From the NCBI GenBank assembly GCA_025356035.1, contig JANXYN010000150.1:1-35260 (forward strand): a DNA stretch of 35,260 nt, given 5' to 3'. Below the pieces are notes generated by a model that was not told where the DNA came from, made no database searches, and was given only the letters and a program-made list of their open reading frames with translations. The position numbers and the translations under genes were made by a program. Below, one piece after another: positions 24,101 to 29,926 of this stretch. The DNA comes from Geobacteraceae bacterium. Its GTDB lineage: Bacteria; Desulfobacterota; Desulfuromonadia; Geobacterales; Geobacteraceae. The number at the start of each line of letters is the position of its first letter. Within the stretch, counting starts at the first letter, position 1.

Positions 24101-26003
24101 TGATGCTGGCTCCCGAATCCAGGGCGATGGTAAGGCCACTGGAAGAAACCGGCTTACTGAAGGTTAGCGTGATATCGATGACTTTACCAGCTTTGTAATA
24201 GCCGTCCCCCGTGGTCGAGGTGGCGCTGACGACGGTCGGCGCTGTCGTGTCGACGGTCCAACTGTACGTCGCTGGCGCTTGGTCAACGTTGCCGGCCTGA
24301 TCTATTGCCCGGACATGGAAGGTATGGCTACCTGCGGAAAGCGCGCTGTAGCTACTCGGCGTAGTACAGGCCACATACGCTGGCGTTGTACCACCGTCAA
24401 GGCTGCACTCGAAGGTTGCGCCAGTCGGTTTGCTGCTGCTGAAGCTGAAGGTGGCGCTGGTCTGGTTCGTCGGGTTCGGCGGCTGCGCCGTGATCGTGGT
24501 GTCCGGCGGCGTGGTATCAATAACGATTTTCCTGTTTGCAAAGTTTTGTCCCACAGTCGGATCGACGGTGGCATTGCCGACGGAATCGGTGATGGTACCG
24601 GATATTTTAGCTATGCTCAGACCTGGCGAATTCTGACCGGCTGCCACAGTATAGTTTCCGCTGAAGCTTTGGGCATTGGACAACGCCCCGGTGGTGATGG
24701 AAGCCCCTGAATTGAGGTCGATGGTCAAACCGGCGGAGGTAACCGGCTCGCTGAAGTTTACCGTTATGGCGACGACCTTTCCGGCATTATAATAACCGTC
24801 AGGAGTGGCTGATGTGGCGCTTATCACCGTCGGCGCTGTCCCGTCATAAATGATATTTCTTACGACCGTGGTTTCATTCCCCACCTCGTCGGTCGCCTTG
24901 ACCATTATCTGGTAGGTATTCCCAGTGGGGAATGTGATCAGCTGCTCAAAGGTTCCGTTTGTGACCGTCGGCGCGAACGTGTCGGTACCCATGGTTATGG
25001 TGATGGTGACTGCAGTCAGAGCGTCGGATACCGTTCCCCTGATCGTGATGCTGCTTTGTTTTGTTTTTAAGTCTTGCGCCGGATCGGTAACGGCGAGGGA
25101 TGGTTGGGTGTTGTCGTAGGTAACGGATCTTTTCTGCGTGACCTTGTTCTGTGCCGTATCGGTAGCAGTCACTTCGATGGTGTTGAGCCCAGGGTCAACA
25201 TTAACAGATGCCGAAAAGCTGGTGCCCGACATGGTGGCACTGTAGGGAGACCCGCTGACGGAATTCCCGTTGTTGGTTACCGTTACCTCCACCGTACTCG
25301 ATTCGTCCACAGTGCCAGTGACACCAACCGGGATGAGGCTGGTCTTGCTGTTGTCCGCCGGGGTAGTGATGGCGAGCGCAGGAGCAGTCTTGTCGAGGGT
25401 GATGGTTCTCGTGTCGCTGGTTTGATTTCCCGCAACGTCAGTGGCGACAGTAGTTACGGTGTTTGCCCCGGTGGTCAGCACCAGCGGATGACTGAAAGAG
25501 CCGTCTGGCTGGCTGACCGTTACCGTGGCGCCATTGACAGTAAGGGCCGGGATGCCGTTCGCATCGGAGACCGTACCCTGGAGATTGAGAGTACTGATAT
25601 TGGTGTATGCGCCATCGGCAAGGGCGGAAATCTGCAGGGCCGGTGGAGTCAGATCGACCGTCCAACTGGCAATTGTGGGGGTTGCCTGCCAGTTGTCGGC
25701 GCTGTCCTTGCTGAGCACGTCTACCTGGTGCGCCCCTTCCTTGAGTGATGTAAGGTTTATCGGGATACTGATGTCATACTCTGCTGACTCGCCGCTGGCG
25801 GTACCGTTATAGCTGTATATATATTTATAAGCAACCAGATCGGCTCCGCCAATGGTCAAGGTAACGCTGGTGGACTTGGTGAACTCCGACGGAACGCCAC
25901 TGATGACAGCGTCCGCTGCAGAGGCCTTGTTGGCAGCGAAAAAACAAAACAGGAGCGTCGCTCCCGTCAACACTACGCTCATTTTGTTCATCCAGGTAGA
26001 CAT
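21153..26003 (-). CDS. Giant secreted Ig-like repeat adhesin with C-terminal dockerin
   Basis: The 1616-residue protein has a signal peptide (about 1-29, cleaved after ASA) and then about fifteen bacterial Ig-like domains of 80-110 residues. These are joined by recurring phrases such as DTTAPTVVSATS, TVSDA and VRAIDQAGN. It ends in a dockerin-type module (1544-1616): DGNLDGKGEVDVLDA is a textbook calcium-binding loop, and a second loop near NNKIDVGDA follows an insertion. Cysteine pairs occur only in the ECSLDGG-type domains. Such proteins act as surface adhesins; a dockerin implies docking onto a cohesin, possibly the neighbouring lipoprotein. The ATG at 26003 has GGAGG 7 bases upstream. The middle contains a near-identical 600-bp tandem duplication. 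Confidence 0.93.
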   Translation of the reverse strand: MSTWMNKMSVVLTGATLLFCFFAANKASAADAVISGVPSEFTKSTSVTLTIGGADLVAYKYIYSYNGTASGESAEYDISIPINLTSLKEGAHQVDVLSKDSADNWQATPTIASWTVDLTPPALQISALADGAYTNISTLNLQGTVSDANGIPALTVNGATVTVSQPDGSFSHPLVLTTGANTVTTVATDVAGNQTSDTRTITLDKTAPALAITTPADNSKTSLIPVGVTGTVDESSTVEVTVTNNGNSVSGSPYSATMSGTSFSASVNVDPGLNTIEVTATDTAQNKVTQKRSVTYDNTQPSLAVTDPAQDLKTKQSSITIRGTVSDALTAVTITITMGTDTFAPTVTNGTFEQLITFPTGNTYQIMVKATDEVGNETTVVRNIIYDGTAPTVISATSATPDGYYNAGKVVAITVNFSEPVTSAGLTIDLNSGASITTGALSNAQSFSGNYTVAAGQNSPGLSIAKISGTITDSVGNATVDPTVGQNFANRKIVIDTTPPDTTITAQPPNPTNQTSATFSFSSSKPTGATFECSLDGGTTPAYVACTTPSSYSALSAGSHTFHVRAIDQAGNVDQAPATYSWTVDTTAPTVVSATSTTGDGYYKAGKVIDITLTFSKPVSSSGLTIALDSGASITTGPLTGATSYSGNYTVADGQNSPGLSITKITGTITDSGGNATVDPTFPGGQNFANRKIVIDTTPPDTTITAQPPNPTNQTSSSFSFSSSKPTGAIFECSLDGGTTPAYVSCTTPSSYSALAAGSHTFRVRAIDQAGNVDQTPATYSWSVDTTAPTVVSVTSTTGDGYYKAGKVINITLTFSKPVSSSGLTIALNSGASITTGPLTGATSYSGSYTVAASQTSPSLSIINPLTGTITDAATNATTNPDIPDGRNLSDSKVMVIDTTAPQVNAGGNQIRNGTFTQVATATDDNPQTYIWSKQAGSGTISFGSATALTTPVTATADGTYTLRFTVTDAAGNSAFSDMNLVWDTEPPNTSISTQPLELSNKVAVSFKFSSTETGSTFECSLESNNPYSPCQSPASFTLADGGHSFSVRAIDQAGNTDPTPASYAWTIDTIAPALAFDPSTPSDGSFTNNGTLLMKGSVSDAGTGVKSFTIKGTAVPPASDGSFSYSLALAAGANVITTIATDNAGNQTSDTRTVHYDTTAPSITITAPAVDTKTNIATIDVTGTVGKPSTVVITVTNNGNPVTGSPYNATMTNYDFKAAAVNLGSGVNTIGITATDTVVGNSATVTRTVTFDNQPPSLTVTVPATDITTNQSSLTVKGTVSDTQTTVSVTVSKDTETVSTPVVNGAFEQTITFAAENPYLIAVKATDAAGNETLVQRKVTFVTTKPVISFTEPVDSSKPTDKQTVTNKQTVTVKGSVDKVNTTVTMQVNGSPQPIGLNSNSFSAQATLAPGDNTITIIDKDQAGNIGSNSFKITYDETLPSLIITSPSQILTRSPLDKKSMTITGTVSDARTAVSVTITIDPDPIDKTKDNPLTQTVTYNGNIGTFNQDITFSEQKVYLVVVKATDGGGNETTDQRRILFGALDGNLDGKGEVDVLDALQALRIAVGLDQMDDKYLVHGDVAPLVEVDGKFVSVPNNKIDVGDAVVILKKIVEKQ
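23452..24651. repeat. Tandem 600-bp duplication inside the adhesin gene
   Basis: The sequence from about 23452 to 24051 is repeated from about 24052 to 24651 with only scattered differences and a 6-bp length change near 23950/24550. Identical blocks tens of bases long occur at offset 600, for example the block at 23641 against 24241. Each unit encodes about 200 residues, that is two Ig-like domains. A third, more divergent copy of half a unit continues to about 24850. Confidence 0.9.
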
Positions 26004-26320
26004 CCTTCACCCTCCCTAGCGCCAACATCCAAGCGATCACCGGATAGCCGGGAATATTTTCCGCGACGGCTAACCCGAGGGTCGCAGTTCATGCCGCATG
26101 CCTCGGCCAACAACCTGTGGAACCAAATATACCACACGAATTAAATATTTCAAATTTTATGAATTAATTTGTCTTGCCTTACCACCATCAGAGACGTGGT
26201 AACGACTAATATGCCCGGGGCTTTTGGAAACATGCATGGTGGAATCTGCCTGCCTGGCCTGAAAGCGGTTATCTCTGACCGGCTTAGTTCTCGCCGCTAT
26301 CCCTTGTAGGCCTGGCGGGT
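26004..26320. other. Non-coding region upstream of the adhesin gene
   Basis: This stretch between the adhesin start and the terminator of the upstream operon should hold the adhesin promoter. It includes an A+T-rich block at about 26127-26165. No consensus sigma-70 pair with correct spacing and no sigma-54 GG-N10-GC site with good flanks was found. No gene is apparent. Confidence 0.5.
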
Positions 26321-26358
26321 AAAAAAAACAACCCGCTGCCTCGTCGTGAAGCAGCGGG
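26321..26358 (-). terminator. Intrinsic terminator of the Fap-like gene run
   Basis: On the minus strand an 8-bp GC-rich stem (CCCGCTGC at 26332-26339 with GCAGCGGG at 26351-26358) is followed by TTG and eight Ts (26328-26321). It lies about 50 bp after the stop at 26410 and should isolate the five-gene run from the adhesin gene. Confidence 0.92.
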
Positions 26359-26409
26359 AAATGGCAAAATGGGTTTTCAACGAAAACCTTGCGCCTGGAA
26401 TAGCCCCGG

Positions 26410-26910
26410 TCAGCGCCCCGCGCGGATCAGCTGACCTTGCACCACGGAAGAAAGGTTCATTTTGCGAAACAGATCGAGATTCTTGACCGCTGCATTGATC
26501 ATGGTCAGGTTCTGGATGAGCTGTCTGTCCAAGGTGTTTTGGACGAAGGTTTGTCCACCAGGCAGTGTATTACTGCCGGCATTGGTCGGCACAAAACTGT
26601 TGCCTGGACCATTCTGCACCAGTGTAATCATGGAGGCCCGCAACTGCGCGGCCGATGATTGATTGATTGCCGTACCGATCTGGGGAAAGTTCAGCGTATG
26701 AATTGCCTGCATGACACCATTTATATAAATGACCCTTTCGATGCCGACCGAGATCTGCAAATCGTCGTTCATGACGAAGCCTCCGCGCATGGCGGCCAGT
26801 TCTTGATCGGTGGCAATCTGGTATGGTGTTAGTTCATCGGCAATAGCAGGCATCACAAGAGTAAAGACGATGACTGTTATCAGGTATCGTACTTTCAAAG
26901 GCGTTCCCAT
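26410..26910 (-). CDS. Secreted Fap-like small protein with double-glycine-type motif
   Basis: The 166-residue protein has a Sec signal peptide (about 1-24, cleaved after AIA). A motif TDQELAAMRGG at 34-44 resembles the double-glycine leader site recognised by C39 peptidases, followed by FVMNDDLQISVGIERVIYIN. The C-terminal half carries QTFVQNTLDRQLIQNLTMIN (120-139), related to the C-terminal motif of the two other secreted proteins in this run. Function unknown; it occupies the FapE-like position next to the peptidase. The start at 26910 was chosen because AAGGAG lies 6 bases upstream; an ATG at 26925 overlapping the peptidase stop is the alternative. The stretch before the terminator contains nothing else. 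Confidence 0.8.
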   Translation of the reverse strand: MGTPLKVRYLITVIVFTLVMPAIADELTPYQIATDQELAAMRGGFVMNDDLQISVGIERVIYINGVMQAIHTLNFPQIGTAINQSSAAQLRASMITLVQNGPGNSFVPTNAGSNTLPGGQTFVQNTLDRQLIQNLTMINAAVKNLDLFRKMNLSSVVQGQLIRAGR

Positions 26911-26921
26911 GTCACTCTCCT

Positions 26922-27620
26922 TCATAAACCTAAACCGCCTCGCACCGGCAAGAACAGGGACACATCTGCTAATCCCCTCCTTGTCAAAGCGATGTCAAGC
27001 GGCGCCTGCTTCCTCACATGCCAGTCCTGCGTACGATTGAAATAGTTCTTCGCCACATTCTTCTTGTTGCGCGCCAAAAAAACGAGTCCGTTCCACATCT
27101 TCTCGAACTCGGCACGTGGCACGATCCGCAGCCCCAGGGACGGGTCTCCCGTCAGGACCTCCTTCTCCGTCACCCCCTTGATCACGACAAAATGCCTGTA
27201 TCCATTATTGTTGATCAGAGCGATCGCAGGCACTCCTATTTCTCGCAGCCTATCAAGGGGAACTTTGAAGCCGTCCGCCTGGTACCCGTTGTTCTCCAGA
27301 TAGACCTTCATGTCAAGGAGCGAGAATCCTTCTTTGCGGATCTTTTCCTGGTCCCCGTGGTCAAACATGGCCTTCAAGACCACCTGTTCACTGACAGGGT
27401 CCTCGTAATGATAAGTAAGCAAGGTGGCCAGCGCTGCAGACCCGCAACTGTAGTCATACTGTTGCTGGATAACGGTACTGAAGCGGGTTTCCTTCAGGCT
27501 GGTCACCTTGACCGAAAAATTGCCAGGCACCACGACGGACCCTGCCTCCGCAGTGACCGCCGCCATTAACAAGCTAACAACTAAAATGAGGCCAACCAGT
27601 GGCATTTTCATGGCACGCAT
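26922..27620 (-). CDS. Periplasmic C39 family peptidase (FapD-like)
   Basis: The 232-residue protein carries a Sec signal peptide (about 1-26) and a papain-like C39 domain without the ABC transporter parts of bacteriocin exporters. The catalytic set is in place: Gln53 (oxyanion), Cys59 in YDYSCGSAALATLL, His143 in GYRHFVVIKG and Asp159 in TGDPSLG. This is the layout of FapD, the protease of the Pseudomonas Fap amyloid operon. It should cut secreted partners in the periplasm. The ATG at 27620 follows the previous stop by 2 bp, implying coupled translation; the frame also offers a TTG at 27626 and ATGs at 27611 and 27605. It lies between two of its likely substrates. Confidence 0.93.
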   Translation of the reverse strand: MRAMKMPLVGLILVVSLLMAAVTAEAGSVVVPGNFSVKVTSLKETRFSTVIQQQYDYSCGSAALATLLTYHYEDPVSEQVVLKAMFDHGDQEKIRKEGFSLLDMKVYLENNGYQADGFKVPLDRLREIGVPAIALINNNGYRHFVVIKGVTEKEVLTGDPSLGLRIVPRAEFEKMWNGLVFLARNKKNVAKNYFNRTQDWHVRKQAPLDIALTRRGLADVSLFLPVRGGLGL

Positions 27621-27622
27621 AC

Positions 27623-28015
27623 TCAATTCATGTACAAATTCATAATCAGGGGATTCTGGATGATTACCTGGTTACCCGTGTTCTGAATGACCGTCGCGAT
27701 GCCACTCGCGTTGGAAAAAGCATCCTGGTTCAGGGAATTGTTGCCGGTGGCGGTAGAAGTCAGGAAATTCCCGTTAACCGCCGCGTTGACCCTCATGTTG
27801 TTCAGCTGGATCAGCTGATCATTCACCGTATCCTGACGACCGGTTTGCTGCCTCAAATCATCGTTGGATATGGCACTGCCGACCTCTAAGCTGCTCAAAA
27901 CATCATTAGACATGGGCGATTGGAGGCCAACGTTTTCCGCCTGACACACCTGAACCCAAAATGTGCATCCAAGTAGAGAAATTCCAGCTACGAGAGCTTT
28001 TATGATGTGTCGCAT
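27623..28015 (-). CDS. Secreted Fap-like small protein with QNT motif
   Basis: The 130-residue protein is exported, either with a signal cleaved after CQA (residue 26) or as a lipoprotein with LLGC (Cys17). The motif SNDDLRQQTGR (50-60) has the same spacing as the double-glycine-like sites in its neighbours. The C-terminal part is rich in Asn and carries GNNSLNQDAF, then ASGIATVIQNTGNQVIIQ, closely parallel to the end of the repeat-rich protein upstream. Such paired Asn/Gln-rich, Gly-punctuated strands recall curli- or Fap-type amyloid subunits. The ATG at 28015 has GGAGGCGGAG upstream. The stop is followed 2 bp later by the peptidase start. Confidence 0.8.
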   Translation of the reverse strand: MRHIIKALVAGISLLGCTFWVQVCQAENVGLQSPMSNDVLSSLEVGSAISNDDLRQQTGRQDTVNDQLIQLNNMRVNAAVNGNFLTSTATGNNSLNQDAFSNASGIATVIQNTGNQVIIQNPLIMNLYMN

Positions 28016-28074
28016 ACTCCGCCTCCTGATTTTGGGCCGTTCTCACTAATTTGTCCCGCCTCAAACGGGAAATA

Positions 28075-28101
28075 CCCGGTAGCGGAATGACCGCCACCGG
28101 G
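28075..28101 (-). other. Hairpin between the repeat-rich protein and the downstream genes
   Basis: CCCGGTAGCGG (28075-28085) pairs with 28091-28101 with one mismatch around a 5-base loop. No T run follows on the minus strand. It may stabilise the 3' end of the upstream message or reduce read-through, allowing the major secreted protein to be made in excess. Confidence 0.6.
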
Positions 28102-28124
28102 CGAACATCTCAGGTAAGACTTTT

Positions 28125-28946
28125 TTATGGTTTGTTAACCTGCACGGTAACGGATTGCTGAATCAGCGAGTTCACGCCGGTGTTCTGGGCTGCCGCACTG
28201 ATGCCGGCGGCACTGCCAAAGCTGTCGGTCATATTGTTGTTGCCGGTATAAAGCGACGATTTTTTGCCACCGAGATCAATGCAGGTTCCTGAAATTGCTC
28301 CAGCCAAGTCGCTCTTGGCAACGGCGATGTCTACACTACCGATATTGACACTGGAGTTGTTGTTGGAATCTTTTATTTCGCTGCTGGTTTCGGTTTTGGT
28401 TTCGGTGCTTGTCTTGGTTTCAGTATTGTAGGAATGATCATTTTCGCTATTTGTCTTGTTGACGTCTACAGTTTTGCTGTCGTGAGAGTCTTCGCTCTTG
28501 GTCACTGAAATGGTTTTGGAATTGTCGTTGAACGAATCTTCATTCTTCTTCACTTCAACGGATTTGTTAACGCTGACAGTTTTGTCGGCGTTAATAGTTT
28601 TGACGTTGTTAGAGTCTTCGGTTTTGTTAACGGTCGTAGTTTCGGTCGACGTTTTGTCGATGTCAACAGTTTTGGTGTTGCCAGAGTCTTCGGTTTTGGT
28701 AACGGTAGTAGTTTCAGGTTTGTTGACGGTAACAGTTTTGGTGTTATTGGAATCTTCGGCTTTGTTAATGGTAGTAGTTTCAGTTTCGGTGCTGGTCTTA
28801 TTTACGTCTACATTAACAGCCGTGCCGCCGTCCTGGGAAACGGCAGAATCCGAGGTTTTCGCAACGCTTTCGTCTGCCAGTGCCGGGATGCTGAAAGCCA
28901 CTACAAGTGCCAGAATTGCCAATAAGCTGATTAGTGTCCGTTTCAT
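28125..28946 (-). CDS. Repeat-rich secreted protein, candidate FapC/FapB-like fibre subunit
   Basis: The 273-residue protein has a clean Sec signal peptide (about 1-24, cleaved after ALA). Residues 45-200 are a low-complexity region of Thr, Lys, Asn, Asp, Ser, Glu and Val containing five imperfect units built on K-x-E-D-S-x3-K-T-V. The C-terminal 39 residues (235-273) form a separate module with GNNNMTDSFGSAAGI, then QNTGVNSLIQQSVTVQVN. This matches the C-terminal motif of the next gene's product at Gly-Asn-Asn, Phe, Ala, Gly-Ile, Gln-Asn-Thr-Gly and Ile-Gln. Only one cysteine is present (in GTCIDLGG). Composition and context suggest a secreted fibre or matrix protein. AAAGGAGAG precedes the ATG. 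Confidence 0.85.
   Translation of the reverse strand: MKRTLISLLAILALVVAFSIPALADESVAKTSDSAVSQDGGTAVNVDVNKTSTETETTTINKAEDSNNTKTVTVNKPETTTVTKTEDSGNTKTVDIDKTSTETTTVNKTEDSNNVKTINADKTVSVNKSVEVKKNEDSFNDNSKTISVTKSEDSHDSKTVDVNKTNSENDHSYNTETKTSTETKTETSSEIKDSNNNSSVNIGSVDIAVAKSDLAGAISGTCIDLGGKKSSLYTGNNNMTDSFGSAAGISAAAQNTGVNSLIQQSVTVQVNKP
28430..28790 (-). repeat. Imperfect tandem repeats in the repeat-rich secreted protein gene
   Basis: DNA units of roughly 48-78 bp recur, each carrying a variant of agagtcttcggttttg (for example at 28611, 28683 and 28750). They encode five K-x-E-D-S units of 16-26 residues. Units differ at most third positions, so the array is not recently amplified. Unit borders are approximate. 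Confidence 0.75.
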
Positions 28947-29027
28947 TTTGTTCTCTCCTTTGTTGAGTTAGTTTGTGTGCTCCAAATTTTACGCCATCTT
29001 TGTGCAGCCCTGCGAGTTTCAGTCAGT

Positions 29028-29432
29028 TCAGTGTGTCCACTCACCCCCTTTGATTGATATTGTGCTGATGATCTGTCCTTCCCTCAGATTGAGGGTCGTA
29101 GCTGGACTCCGCTTCGGCGTCGTCTCGTCCCATAAAATGATGGCTGAAATTCTGCTGCTACCGCTATCAGGAGTGAGGGGACCAAGTGCGCGCCCCTTTA
29201 CAACTCCAAGCTCCTCATCACTGAGCTTTGCTCCCTCCAAGTCAGGCTGTGCCGGGCTGAAAAAGTTGGCACCATTAATCTCCCCGCAGTCATAAAGAGC
29301 CTTCCCTCTGGCCAGTGGGCTGTATATGGAAACATCCAGCGTCCCCAGCCCGGCAAGCACTATTGTCTCTTCTGCAGCTGCGGTCCCAACAGCAAGAAGC
29401 AGAAAAAGGAAACTTTGAAGGACTCTTTTCAT
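29028..29432 (-). CDS. Small secreted protein, first gene after the sigma-54 promoter
   Basis: The 134-residue protein has a Sec signal peptide (about 1-20, cleaved after AAA). It carries LSDEELGVVKGR at 70-81, which closely resembles a double-glycine leader (LSxxELxxIxGG) except that the last Gly is Arg. The segment after it (82-134) ends in strands with Ile/Thr alternation. One cysteine (Cys49) is present. I do not recognise a domain. The start at 29432 is preferred because AGGA lies at proper distance; a GTG at 29450 is possible. It is the promoter-proximal member of the secreted-protein run, 81 bp before the repeat-rich gene. Confidence 0.75.
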   Translation of the reverse strand: MKRVLQSFLFLLLAVGTAAAEETIVLAGLGTLDVSIYSPLARGKALYDCGEINGANFFSPAQPDLEGAKLSDEELGVVKGRALGPLTPDSGSSRISAIILWDETTPKRSPATTLNLREGQIISTISIKGGEWTH

Positions 29433-29487
29433 TGGGTTTTTCCTGCTCACATTTTACGAATAACATTAGTAATATTTAAGCTTTCTT

Positions 29488-29505
29488 TAGCAACTGCCGT
29501 GCCAA
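29488..29505 (-). promoter_or_regulatory. Sigma-54 (-24/-12) promoter of the secreted-protein run
   Basis: The minus strand reads TTGGCACGGCAGTTGCTA. It has the -24 GG and -12 GC separated by exactly 10 bp and matches the TGGCACG-N4-TTGC consensus almost fully. Transcription would begin near 29479, about 47 bases before the ATG at 29432. An activator gene of the sigma-54 class lies next door. Confidence 0.92.
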
Positions 29506-29553
29506 AGTAAAAAGCGTGTGATATCGGCAACTTGGCAATTGGTGCCATGACAG

Positions 29554-29600
29554 AAGTGTAAAGCTGACGGACGGTTTCACTTTACAGGAGCTTTACACTT
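29554..29600. promoter_or_regulatory. Candidate upstream activator site for the sigma-54 promoter
   Basis: AAGTGTAAAGCT (29554-29565) and its perfect 12-bp inverse (29589-29600) are separated by 23 bp. The core TGTAAAG occurs three times: once forward (29557-29563) and twice inverted (29580-29586 and 29591-29597), the last two exactly 11 bp apart. The array sits about 75-120 bp upstream of the predicted start, the usual place for enhancer-binding proteins. Confidence 0.75.
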
Positions 29601-29850
29601 CGTGAACTAGTAGCGGAATTAAAGGGACTCCACGCTTTTACTTGTGACAGTCTGGAGGATATGGCGGCGGTTAACCATAGGGAGAGGTCCGACCTGTCCA
29701 AAGCTCAGAAATGCGCCCGACAGATGGTTTTGCCGCTGAGGTGGCCGGGGTAGTGCGCCAGAGCCTACAGATAAGCAGCGAGGAAATGACAAGTAGCAGG
29801 AAGTTTCTGTTTGGCGAAAAACAGTGAAAGGAAAACAGCAGGAGATGTTA
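29601..29850. other. Non-coding stretch between the activator site and the activator gene
   Basis: A 38-codon frame (29711-29827, plus strand) lacks a ribosome site and any recognisable motif. No other structure was seen apart from the hairpin immediately downstream (29851-29886). Confidence 0.45.
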
Positions 29851-29886
29851 ACCAGGGTCCATCCGGAAACGTGGATGGACCCTGGT
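29851..29886. other. Perfect 14-bp stem hairpin downstream of the activator gene
   Basis: ACCAGGGTCCATCC (29851-29864) is followed by an 8-base spacer and its exact complement (29873-29886). It lies 40 bp after the stop of the activator gene and may protect or terminate that transcript, although no T run follows. The bases GTCCATCCGGAAACG (29857-29871) are identical to the left end of the 6852-7029 element. Confidence 0.7.
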
Positions 29887-29926
29887 TACTTGCAAACGTG
29901 GGCGGGCAAACTTAGATCTAAACGAC

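Noticed and set aside
28430-28790. Repeated DNA resembling a CRISPR array
   Set aside because: The repeats are coding, imperfect and of variable length, without constant repeat/unique spacer alternation.
29534-29547. A second sigma-54-like sequence (minus strand TGGCACCAATTGCC) upstream of the first
   Set aside because: GG and GC are 8 bp apart instead of 10, so it would not fit sigma-54. It is probably part of a small palindrome.
29711-29827. A 38-codon plus-strand frame near the activator gene
   Set aside because: No ribosome site or promoter, and no family resemblance.
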